This document shows, one piece after another, positions 5,352 through 11,817 of a stretch of 12,090 nt of DNA. The stretch is from contig CARBKU010000023.1 of NCBI GenBank assembly GCA_948946035.1, positions 1 to 12,090 on the forward strand, in the 5' to 3' direction. Every line of letters begins with the position of its first letter. The stretch's first letter is position 1. The translations under genes were made by a program, and so were the position numbers. This DNA is from an uncultured Clostridia bacterium. Its GTDB lineage: Bacteria > Bacillota > Clostridia > TANB77 > CAG-508. Below the pieces are notes generated by a model. It had not been told where the DNA came from. It made no database searches and saw only the letters and a list, made by a program, of their open reading frames with translations.

Positions 5352-5492
5352 TTACATTATTCCCATTTTTTTTGCAAATTGTTTTCCCTTTTTCATCATT
5401 TTCTTTTTATTCATAATTCCTGTTTCTGTATACATCATAACTAAACCTGTTGTAACTAATCCACCTATCATGACACCTTTTATAAACTTCAT
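5352..5492 (-). CDS. 46-aa small single-span membrane protein
   Basis: A 46-residue protein with one hydrophobic segment (about residues 4-20, KGVMIGGLVTTGLVMMY) and a strongly basic, Met-rich tail (MNKKKMMKKGKQFAKKMGIM). The start is ATG at 5490-5492 with AGGTGAT 4-7 nt upstream, and the stop abuts the shared terminator. Small proteins of this build, a glycine-rich anchor followed by a KKMMKKGK-type basic stretch, are common in clostridia and have no known role; the layout recalls YtxH-like proteins. It would sit in the membrane with the basic tail in the cytosol. It has a -10 box at 5513-5518 and is monocistronic. Confidence 0.75.
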   Translation of the reverse strand: MKFIKGVMIGGLVTTGLVMMYTETGIMNKKKMMKKGKQFAKKMGIM

Positions 5493-5512
5493 ATTATCAC
5501 CTCTCTTTTTTT

Positions 5513-5543
5513 ATTATAAGAAAGTTCTCCTAGTAGAAGGACT
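5513..5543 (-). promoter_or_regulatory. -10 box and overlapping imperfect palindrome upstream of the 46-aa membrane gene
   Basis: TATAAT is present on the minus strand at 5513-5518, but no good -35 is seen. A 21-bp imperfect palindrome at 5523-5543 (AGTTCTCCTA, G, TAGAAGGACT) lies where the -35 should be, so an activator or repressor site is plausible. Confidence 0.45.
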
Positions 5544-5620
5544 GTCTGTACAAGATAAATATTGAGTTTTTTAGAATTTCTAAATAATTATCATTGCATA
5601 TAAATTCTTAAAACTCTTTT

Positions 5621-6004
5621 TTATTTATTATTTCTAGCTTTTGGATTTTTATACTTTTTTATGATGGAATATATTTCATTTAAAGCTATAATTCCTAAAA
5701 ACACTCCAAAACATTTTCTTAATATTTGAACATCAATATTAATTGATATATTTGCACCTATAATTGCTCCTAATATTCCAAATATAGAAATTATTATTGC
5801 TAACGGTATATCAATGTTTTTGTTTTTCAGGTTTACAATTATTGCAACTATTGAGGTAGGTATAAAAAAAATCAGATTTGTAGCTTGTGCTATATGTTGT
5901 TCCATTCCAATTAGAAACGTAAGAAGGAAAATTAAAATTGTTCCTCCCCCCATCCCTGTTCCACTTACAATTCCTGATACTATTCCTATTAATATCTCTG
6001 TCAT
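5621..6004 (-). CDS. half-length TauE/SafE-family permease subunit
   Basis: A 127-aa membrane protein corresponding to one half of a TauE/SafE permease, a family of about 250 aa built from two homologous halves and associated with export of sulfite, sulfoacetate or other anions. It starts MTEILIGIVSGIVSGTGMGGG, the usual first-helix Gly-rich motif, followed by an ATNLIFFIPTSIVAI helix, then about two more hydrophobic segments and a basic tail (KKYKNPKARNNK). The start ATG at 6002-6004 is the only one possible, since an in-frame stop lies close upstream. It has no ribosome binding site of its own. A leader frame ends at this ATG (6001-6039), so coupling is likely. It is downstream of a second half-length copy, and the two probably form one transporter. 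Confidence 0.85.
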   Translation of the reverse strand: MTEILIGIVSGIVSGTGMGGGTILIFLLTFLIGMEQHIAQATNLIFFIPTSIVAIIVNLKNKNIDIPLAIIISIFGILGAIIGANISINIDVQILRKCFGVFLGIIALNEIYSIIKKYKNPKARNNK

Positions 6005-6080
6005 TTTTTTATTATGTGATTTATTTTAAATAAAAACAAATCATATCTCCTTATTTATTATATTTAGGTTTTAATAAGGA
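6001..6080 (-). promoter_or_regulatory. translation-control leader of the second TauE half
   Basis: An AAGGAG site (6047-6052) serves a TTG at 6037-6039, 7 nt away, opening a 12-codon frame. The TGA of that frame overlaps the permease ATG as ATGA (6001-6004). The same AAGGAG can be buried in an 8-bp stem, AATAAGGA (6048-6055) with TCCTTATT (6073-6080), with a 17-nt loop. Together these suggest coupled and switchable translation. No known riboswitch class was recognised. Confidence 0.4.
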
Positions 6081-6098
6081 CCTATAACTCTTTATTTT

Positions 6099-6443
6099 CT
6101 AAGTCAGCATTTTGAATGATGCATATATCAAAAATATTGTAAATGCTACCTTTAATACTTTTTCTGGTAATCTTTTTAATAGTTTTGCTCCTATATAACC
6201 ACCAATGGCTCCTCCTATTGCACACATTATTGCAACATTCCACTCTATATAATTGCCTTTATAATAGAAAAAACTACTTGTTATTACCATTGGTAATATA
6301 CAAAATACTGATGTTCCTCTTGCTTTTGTATCTTCTAAATTTAATAAATATATAAATGCTGGAACTAATATCATTCCACCACCAGTTGAAAATAAACCAC
6401 TAACAATTCCTGCTAATATACCAATTAATACTTTTTTTAACAT
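6099..6443 (-). CDS. half-length TauE/SafE-family permease subunit, upstream partner
   Basis: A 114-aa membrane protein matching one TauE/SafE repeat. The first helix is MLKKVLIGILAGIVSGLFSTGGG with the G-rich end typical of the family, followed by a helix with MILVPAFIYLL. An A.RGTSVF segment leads to the next helix, then AIMCAIGGAIGGYIGAKLLKRLPEKVLKVAF, the conserved GGxxGAKL(x)KxLP element. It ends cleanly at TAG 6099-6101, so it is a complete half and not a truncated full-length gene. The next gene downstream is the other half. The ATG at 6441-6443 has GTAGG 8 nt upstream, but that site lies in the 3' arm of the hairpin at 6450-6469. The substrate is unknown. Confidence 0.87.
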   Translation of the reverse strand: MLKKVLIGILAGIVSGLFSTGGGMILVPAFIYLLNLEDTKARGTSVFCILPMVITSSFFYYKGNYIEWNVAIMCAIGGAIGGYIGAKLLKRLPEKVLKVAFTIFLIYASFKMLT

Positions 6444-6446
6444 AAT

Positions 6447-6469
6447 AAAAACCTACTTTTTTGTAGGTT
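6447..6469 (-). terminator. hairpin after rarA that also covers the next ribosome binding site
   Basis: On the minus strand AACCTAC (6469-6463), an A6 loop and GTAGGTT (6456-6450) form a 7-bp stem followed by TTTATT. It fits a terminator for rarA, whose stop is 53 bp upstream. Its 3' arm is also the only plausible ribosome binding site of the TauE gene starting at 6443. Confidence 0.6.
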
Positions 6470-6521
6470 GTCCATTTTTATATTTTTTTATTCAAATTGA
6501 AAATGATTTTGCGGATGCATC

Positions 6522-7757
6522 TCAAAAATCATCTTCAATATAATATTTAGTACCTAACATTTTGTCTGGTAAGTATTGTTGTTCTACATAATGACCTGGA
6601 TAATCATGTGGATATTTATATCCTTCGCTATATCCCAATTCTTTCATTTTTTCTATTGGTGCATTTCTTATATGCATTGGTATTTCTCCTGTATCTTTTG
6701 TTTGTACATCTTCTATTGCTCTATTTATTCCTAAATATGTTGCATTTGATTTTGGTGATTTTGCTACATAAACTGCTGCTTCTGATAGTATTATTCTTGC
6801 TTCTGGCATTCCTACCATATGTACTGCCTGCATTGCACTGTTTGCTACTACTAATGCATTTGGATTTGCCATCCCTACGTCTTCTGAACTGCATAATACA
6901 ATTCTTCTTGCTAAAAACATTGGGTCTTCTCCACCATTTAACGCTCTTGCTAAGTAAAATATTGTTGCATCTGGATCTGAACCTCTCATGGATTTTATAA
7001 ATGCACTTATGTTATCATAATGTACTTCTCCATTTTTATCGAATATTGCTTTTTTACTTTGCACGCTATTTTTTATCACTTCATCTGTTAAATGAATGTA
7101 ACCATCTTCACTCATTGATGTTGTTAATGCTGCTACTTCTAAACCATTTAATGCAGTTCTTACATCTCCATTTGAAATTGTTGATATTTTTTTTAGTGTT
7201 TCATCTTCTATTTTTACATTATATTCTCCAAGTCCTTCTTTTTTTTCTAATGATTTTTTTAGAATTTTGTATATATCTTCATCTGTTAATGGATTTAGTT
7301 TTATTACCATTGATCTTGATATTAGGGCTTTATTTACTTCAAAGTATGGATTTTCTGTTGTTGCTCCTATTAATATGATTGTACCATTTTCAACATATGG
7401 TAGTAATGCATCTTGTTGTAATTTGTTAAATCTATGGATTTCATCAATAAATAGAATGCTTTTCCCTGTTGGGTTTAGCATAAAATTTTTAGTTTCTTCT
7501 ACCACTTTTTTTATTTCTGCTACACCTGATGTTACAGCATTTATTTTATAAAATTTATATTTTGTTGTTTCACTAATTACTCTAGCTAATGATGTTTTTC
7601 CGCATCCAGGTGGTCCAAATAATATAATGCTTGATAGCCTATCTGCTTTTATTGTTCTATATAATATTTTATCTTTTCCTAATACATGTTCTTGTCCAAT
7701 ATATTCTTCTAGTGTTTTTGGCCTCATTCTAAATGCTAATGGTTCGTTATTATTCAT
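6522..7757 (-). CDS. rarA: replication-associated recombination protein A, RarA/MgsA AAA+ ATPase
   Basis: A 411-aa protein of normal length for RarA (about 420-450), the bacterial relative of yeast Mgs1 and human WRNIP1 that acts at stalled replication forks with SSB and RecA. The AAA+ core carries Walker A GPPGCGKTS (48-56), Walker B ILFIDEIH (101-108), sensor 1 GATTEN (131-136) and the Arg finger in ISRS (Arg148). The C-terminal half has the RarA tetramerisation part with SDPDATIFYLARALNGGEDP and SSEDVGMANPNAL. It ends with AIEDV and KYPHDYPGHYVEQQYLPD, which are highly characteristic. The start is ATG at 7755-7757 with a modest AAGGA upstream. It follows ruvA by 69 bp on the same strand. 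Confidence 0.96.
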   Translation of the reverse strand: MNNNEPLAFRMRPKTLEEYIGQEHVLGKDKILYRTIKADRLSSIILFGPPGCGKTSLARVISETTKYKFYKINAVTSGVAEIKKVVEETKNFMLNPTGKSILFIDEIHRFNKLQQDALLPYVENGTIILIGATTENPYFEVNKALISRSMVIKLNPLTDEDIYKILKKSLEKKEGLGEYNVKIEDETLKKISTISNGDVRTALNGLEVAALTTSMSEDGYIHLTDEVIKNSVQSKKAIFDKNGEVHYDNISAFIKSMRGSDPDATIFYLARALNGGEDPMFLARRIVLCSSEDVGMANPNALVVANSAMQAVHMVGMPEARIILSEAAVYVAKSPKSNATYLGINRAIEDVQTKDTGEIPMHIRNAPIEKMKELGYSEGYKYPHDYPGHYVEQQYLPDKMLGTKYYIEDDF

Positions 7758-7826
7758 TTTTAATCACATTCCTTTTTTACAATTTGGTTGAGAAATAATA
7801 AATTTTCACTATTTTAAGTGTAATTT

Positions 7827-8453
7827 TTAACTACCTAAAACAATTAATCCTTTTCTAATTAGTTCTTCTGTATTTAATTGTTCTTTTTTGATTTTTTCAA
7901 ATGCTTTTTCGATTTCTTTTTTATTGTATCCTAAGACTTGAAGTGCTGCTATTGCTTCTGAAATTTTTGCGTTATCTTCTAACGTTTTTTGCATTTTATT
8001 TGCTTTTTCAGTATTATTTATTTCGTTTTTGATTGCATCTACTTGTTGCTCTTTGCTTATTTTATCTTTTAACTCTAATATTATTCTTTGTGCTGATTTT
8101 GCTCCTATTCCTGGTATAGATGTTAATGTTTTTATGTCGTCTGAAATAACAGCTAAGGCAAATTCTGATGGCTCACATGTTGCTAGCATTGTTAAAGCTG
8201 TTTTTGCTCCTACTCCACTTACACTTATTAATAGTTCAAACATTTTTAATTCTTCTAGTGTGTTAAATCCAAATATGCTTATATCGTCTTCTCTTACTTT
8301 GTAATATGTATGAACTTTTACTGTTTCTCCTATGTTTCCTAGTTTTTCTATTCCTACATCTGACATAAATACTTTGTACCCTAGTCCTCCCACGTCAATT
8401 ACTATATATCCTGTCATTTTCATCTCTAATTTTCCTTTAATATATGCTAGCAT
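7827..8453 (-). CDS. ruvA: Holliday junction branch migration protein RuvA
   Basis: A 208-aa protein of the expected length. Domain I is an OB fold (1-62) that includes REDD with Glu55 and Asp56, the acidic-pin positions known in E. coli RuvA. Domain II has two helix-hairpin-helix motifs, SVSGVGAKTAL (77-87) and SIPGIGAKSAQRI (112-124), which bind the junction. A charged linker (about 133-160) leads to domain III (163-208, SEAIAALQVLGYNKKEIEKAF), which contacts RuvB. RuvA tetramers load RuvB on four-way junctions. The start is ATG at 8451-8453 behind AGGGGAA. The next gene is rarA, not ruvB, so ruvB must be elsewhere. Confidence 0.97.
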   Translation of the reverse strand: MLAYIKGKLEMKMTGYIVIDVGGLGYKVFMSDVGIEKLGNIGETVKVHTYYKVREDDISIFGFNTLEELKMFELLISVSGVGAKTALTMLATCEPSEFALAVISDDIKTLTSIPGIGAKSAQRIILELKDKISKEQQVDAIKNEINNTEKANKMQKTLEDNAKISEAIAALQVLGYNKKEIEKAFEKIKKEQLNTEELIRKGLIVLGS

Positions 8454-8560
8454 TTATTTTCCCCTATTCCTTTCTTTCTAATATGTTACTACTCATTTAT
8501 AATTACCACTTTAATTTTTTAAGTTTATTCTGTTTTAATACTAAATAATAATATATTAAA

Positions 8561-9115
8561 TTATATATCATAAAAATATGTTGCTTCTAAGTCTGCTTCA
8601 TGAGTTAATAGTGCAATTGGATATTTTTTGTATGTCGCACCTATTGCATTATAATTTTCTTTTGGCTCTGTATATCCCATGTGCCAACGAATTGAGTATT
8701 TTTCTTCTGGTGTTAATTTCATATATTCTGTTATCATCATAACAGATTTTTCTCCATGTCCATATGGTATTGTGTCATCTATTGTATAGTATGGCACTTT
8801 TTCCCATACTCCTAATTCATTTTTTGCATTTCTGTAGTCTACTTTATAGAAGTTTGTTTTGCATATGTCATGTAAAAGTCCTATGATCTTTATTGATTCT
8901 TCTGGTATTTCTATTTTTTCTATATTTGTTTCTACTTTGTGTTTTAAGATTTCATATACTTTTATGCTATGCTCTACAAGTCCTCCTTCATAATCCCCAT
9001 GGAATCTTGTACTTGCTGGTGCTTTGAAAAAGTCTGATTTTTCTAAAAACTCTATTAGTTCTTCTATACCTTCTCTTTTTACTTCTTTTAATAATTTTAA
9101 AAATTGTTCTTTCAT
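8561..9115 (-). CDS. HD-domain hydrolase
   Basis: A 184-aa protein, likely cytosolic, with a complete set of HD-superfamily metal ligands. These are His49 (GGLVEHSIKVY), His82-Asp83 (GLLHDICK), His120 (YGHGEKSV), His145 (IRWHMG) and Asp175 (LLTHEADLEA). The HGEKS and RWHMG elements place it near HD phosphohydrolases related to the HD domain of YhaM-type exoribonucleases and to similar phage proteins. The metal-dependent substrate is probably a nucleotide or RNA end, but this is inferred. An N-terminal helical segment (1-35) precedes the FFKAPASTRFHGDYEGG entry. The start is ATG at 9113-9115 with AAGGAG 6 nt upstream. ruvA follows after a 107-bp gap, so a shared role in DNA metabolism is possible but unproven. 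Confidence 0.85.
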   Translation of the reverse strand: MKEQFLKLLKEVKREGIEELIEFLEKSDFFKAPASTRFHGDYEGGLVEHSIKVYEILKHKVETNIEKIEIPEESIKIIGLLHDICKTNFYKVDYRNAKNELGVWEKVPYYTIDDTIPYGHGEKSVMMITEYMKLTPEEKYSIRWHMGYTEPKENYNAIGATYKKYPIALLTHEADLEATYFYDI

Positions 9116-9291
9116 TTTTTACTCCTTACTTGACTTTTCTATTTTTATATTTTATTTTGTAGCAACTTCATTCTACTTTATTTTATTTTTTTTGCTAATT
9201 ATATAGATATTAAGTTAAAAAGTCAATAGTGTATGCAAAATTTTGTTCTATTTTTGTTGCTAGATAATGCTTTTTTGAGTTTAATATTTTG
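9116..9291. other. AT-rich spacer upstream of the HD gene
   Basis: First part of the 520-bp gap between the HD gene and dapL. No supported gene or clear promoter is seen. A 71-codon minus-strand frame crosses it (9210-9425), but it runs into the palindrome and has no ribosome binding site. Confidence 0.4.
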
Positions 9292-9487
9292 AAAATACTG
9301 ATATATAAATATTTATGCAGTATCGAATGTGATTGAAATACATTTAAAAATTCTTTGAAATATATGGAGTAATGTTCACGTCGAGCGTAGCGAGGACTAA
9401 GTGAAAGAGGCTCCACATATTTCATTAGAATTTTTTTATGTATGTAATGAACCGAGATACAAAGAAATATTTATATATCAGTATTTT
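9292..9487. repeat. 196-bp fold-back (MITE-like) palindrome, copy 2
   Basis: The outer arms are 23-bp perfect inverted repeats (9292-9314 and 9465-9487). Imperfect complementarity continues inward through about 80 bp per arm to TGGAG (9364-9368) against CTCCA (9411-9415). Inside lie TTCAC against GTGAA and a less AT-rich core with TCGAGCGTAGCGAGGA. It is non-coding, sits between genes, and looks like a miniature inverted-repeat element. It resembles the 2674-2830 element: next to the arms both carry TCGAATGT on one side and (reverse complement) TCTCGGT on the other. No duplicated target is obvious. Confidence 0.8.
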
Positions 9488-9572
9488 AATAGAATAATAT
9501 TAGTAAAAGTATTATCTAGTAACCTGTTTTTTTATTGATGATGGAGAATTTTTGCAATAATAATATATTTTA

Positions 9573-9638
9573 AATAGCGCCAGAAGGTTTATAATTATAT
9601 AAATTATTGCCAAAATTTTTCCATTTCCGGCAGCTATT
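9573..9638 (-). other. large stem-loop at the dapL 3' end, possible terminator
   Basis: In the minus-strand RNA, AATAGCtGCCgGAA (9638-9625) pairs with TTCtGGCGCTATT (9585-9573) with one bulge and one G-U pair. The loop is about 39 nt and has its own A/U complement. The stem begins in the dapL stop codon. No good T-run follows, so it is not a classical terminator; it may protect or end the dapL mRNA. Confidence 0.5.
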
Positions 9639-10875
9639 AGTTAATTTTCCAATTTTTAATCCTTTCTATAGCCTCTATTGTATTCTCTTTCGTTCCAAAT
9701 GCTGTTAATCTAAAATATCCTTCTCCATGTAGCCCAAATCCACTTCCTGGTGTTCCTACTACATTTGCTTCTTCTAAAAGCTTATCAAAAAATTCCCATG
9801 ATGTCATTCCTTCTGGTACTTTTAGCCATACATATGGTGAATTTATTCCTCCATATGTTGTATAACCAGCATTTTCTAAGCCTTCTTTTATAATTTTAGC
9901 ATTTTCCATATAATATTTAATATTTTGCATTATTTGTTTTTTACCTTCTTCTGTGTAAGTTGCTTCTACTGCTCTTTGAGTTATGTATGATACTCCATTA
10001 AATTTAGTACAGGTTCTTCTATTCCATAATCTGTTAAAGCTTACTTCATTTCCATCTTTTGTATATCCTGTTACTTCTTTTGGAATAACAACATAACCAC
10101 ATCTAATACCTGTAAATCCAGCTTTTTTAGAATAACTTTTAAATTCTATTGCTACTTCTTTTGCACCTTCTATTTCGTAAATGCTATGTGGTACATTTTT
10201 TTCTGTTATAAAAGCTTCATATGCTGCATCATATAAAATTATTGACTTATTTTTCTTGGCATACTCTATCCATTGTTTTAAATCTTCTTTTGTTAATACT
10301 GTACCTGTTGGATTGTTTGGATAACATAAATAAATCATATCAACTTTTTCTTTTGGTAATTCTGGTTTAAATTTGTTTTTTTCTGTTACTGGTAAATAAA
10401 TAATGTTTTCATATGTTTCTGTATTTTTATTATATTTTCCACTTCTTCCTGACATCACGTTTGTATCTATATAAACTGGATATACAGGATCTGTAATTGC
10501 TACTTTATTATCTATTGCAAAGATATCTACAATATTGCCACAATCACATTTTGCACCATCTGATACAAATATTTCATCTTCTAAAATTTTTATTCCTCTT
10601 GATTGATAGTCATTTTTTACAATTGCTTTTCGTAAAAATTCATATCCTTGTTCTGGTCCATACCCTTTAAATCCCTCTTCTGTTCCAACTTCATCTACTG
10701 CTTTATGCATTGCTTGTACACATGCTGGAACTATTGGTCTTGTTACATCTCCTATTCCTAATTTTATAATTTTTTTGTTAGGATTTTCTTCTGTAAATTT
10801 TGCTACCTTTTTAGCAATTGTTGAAAATAAATAACTATCTTGTAATTCTAAAAAATTTTCATTAATTAAACTCAT
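9637..10875 (-). CDS. dapL: LL-diaminopimelate aminotransferase
   Basis: This PLP enzyme turns tetrahydrodipicolinate plus glutamate into LL-2,6-diaminopimelate in one step, bypassing the succinylase and acetylase branches of lysine and peptidoglycan synthesis. From the preferred ATG at 10873-10875 it is 412 aa, the usual DapL length. Typical segments are KLGIGDVTRP, GYGPEQGYEFLR, SDGAKCDCGNI, DPVYPVYIDTNVM, YPNNPTGTVLTKEDL, YDAAYEAF, and KSYSKKAGFTGIRCGY with the PLP-binding Lys250 in SYSK. AAAGGA lies 9 nt before that ATG; a TTG at 10893 would add six residues but overlaps the ribosome binding site. It is 88 bp downstream of dapF on the same strand and the two are consecutive in the pathway. 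Confidence 0.96.
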   Translation of the reverse strand: MSLINENFLELQDSYLFSTIAKKVAKFTEENPNKKIIKLGIGDVTRPIVPACVQAMHKAVDEVGTEEGFKGYGPEQGYEFLRKAIVKNDYQSRGIKILEDEIFVSDGAKCDCGNIVDIFAIDNKVAITDPVYPVYIDTNVMSGRSGKYNKNTETYENIIYLPVTEKNKFKPELPKEKVDMIYLCYPNNPTGTVLTKEDLKQWIEYAKKNKSIILYDAAYEAFITEKNVPHSIYEIEGAKEVAIEFKSYSKKAGFTGIRCGYVVIPKEVTGYTKDGNEVSFNRLWNRRTCTKFNGVSYITQRAVEATYTEEGKKQIMQNIKYYMENAKIIKEGLENAGYTTYGGINSPYVWLKVPEGMTSWEFFDKLLEEANVVGTPGSGFGLHGEGYFRLTAFGTKENTIEAIERIKNWKIN

Positions 10876-10963
10876 TATTATCATTCCTTTCAATTTATAA
10901 GTAAGTACTTAAAGCGCATAATTTTAGCAATTATTTCTTTTAATTTTATCATAATTCTGATTA

Positions 10964-11803
10964 CTAAAAGTCAAATAAGACTCCTTCAAAAACAGTAACT
11001 GCTGGTCCTGTCATATAAATGTGATTATCTTCTTTATTCCATTCTATCTCTAAAGTTCCACCAAGTAATTCTACATATACATGATTACTTGTTAGGTTAT
11101 TTAAGTTGCATGCAACTGCTGTAGCACATGCACCTGTTCCACAGGCTAATGTTTCTCCTGAACCTCTTTCCCATACTCTCATTTTGATACGATTTTTATC
11201 AATAATTTGTACAAATTCTACATTTGTTTTATTTGGAAATGCTGAATCTACTTCTAGTACTTTTCCATACTTCTCAACTTCAAATTCTTTAATATCTTCT
11301 ACTACTGTTATTGCATGTGGGTTTCCCATAGATACACAGGTAAATCTAAATTCTTTATCTAGTGCTTTTAACATTAAATTTGTTACTGGATTTTCATGTG
11401 ATATTACTGGTATTTGCGTAGCTTTTAATATTGGCTCTCCCATATCTACTCTTACTGTTTCTACTTTTTCGTTTTTTACATTTAGTATCAACGTTTTTAT
11501 ACCTGCTAATGTTTCAATTTTTATTTGTGTTTTGTTTGTTAGTCCTTTGTCATATACAAATTTTCCAACACATCTAATTCCATTACCACACATTTCTGCT
11601 TGACTTCCATCACTATTAAACATTTTCATTTTGAAGTCAGCAATGTCACTTTTACATATTAAGATTAGCCCGTCAGATCCTATTCCAAAGTGCCTATTAC
11701 TAACAAATTTGGCTAGGTCTGATTCATTGTCTATTTGCTGATTGATAGCATCAATATAGACATAATCATTTCCTAGCCCATGCATTTTTATAAATTTTTT
11801 CAT
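10964..11803 (-). CDS. dapF: diaminopimelate epimerase
   Basis: A 279-aa, PLP-independent epimerase of normal length that converts LL- to meso-diaminopimelate, the product used for lysine and for cell-wall cross-links. Both halves of the two-base active site are visible: Cys72 in MCGNGIRCVG and Cys221 in TLACGTGACATAV. Other conserved elements are KMHGLGNDYVY, FGIGSDGL, FNSDGSQAEMCGNG, SMGNPHAI, and WERGSGET. The start is ATG at 11801-11803 with GAGGGTGA upstream. It precedes dapL and is only 14 bp downstream of the stop of another gene, so it may be read from further upstream as well as from a local promoter at 11864-11892. Confidence 0.97.
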   Translation of the reverse strand: MKKFIKMHGLGNDYVYIDAINQQIDNESDLAKFVSNRHFGIGSDGLILICKSDIADFKMKMFNSDGSQAEMCGNGIRCVGKFVYDKGLTNKTQIKIETLAGIKTLILNVKNEKVETVRVDMGEPILKATQIPVISHENPVTNLMLKALDKEFRFTCVSMGNPHAITVVEDIKEFEVEKYGKVLEVDSAFPNKTNVEFVQIIDKNRIKMRVWERGSGETLACGTGACATAVACNLNNLTSNHVYVELLGGTLEIEWNKEDNHIYMTGPAVTVFEGVLFDF

Positions 11804-11817
11804 CTTTTTTCACCCTC

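Noticed and set aside
6143..8304. Long plus-strand frames opposite the TauE, rarA and ruvA genes
   Set aside because: They are low-complexity Leu/Ser-rich shadows of confident minus-strand genes, without ribosome binding sites.
9210..9425. 71-codon minus-strand frame in the dapL/HD gap
   Set aside because: Half of it is the fold-back palindrome, it has no ribosome binding site, and its composition is not gene-like.
11106..11603. 165-codon plus-strand frame
   Set aside because: It lies entirely opposite dapF, which has both active-site cysteines.
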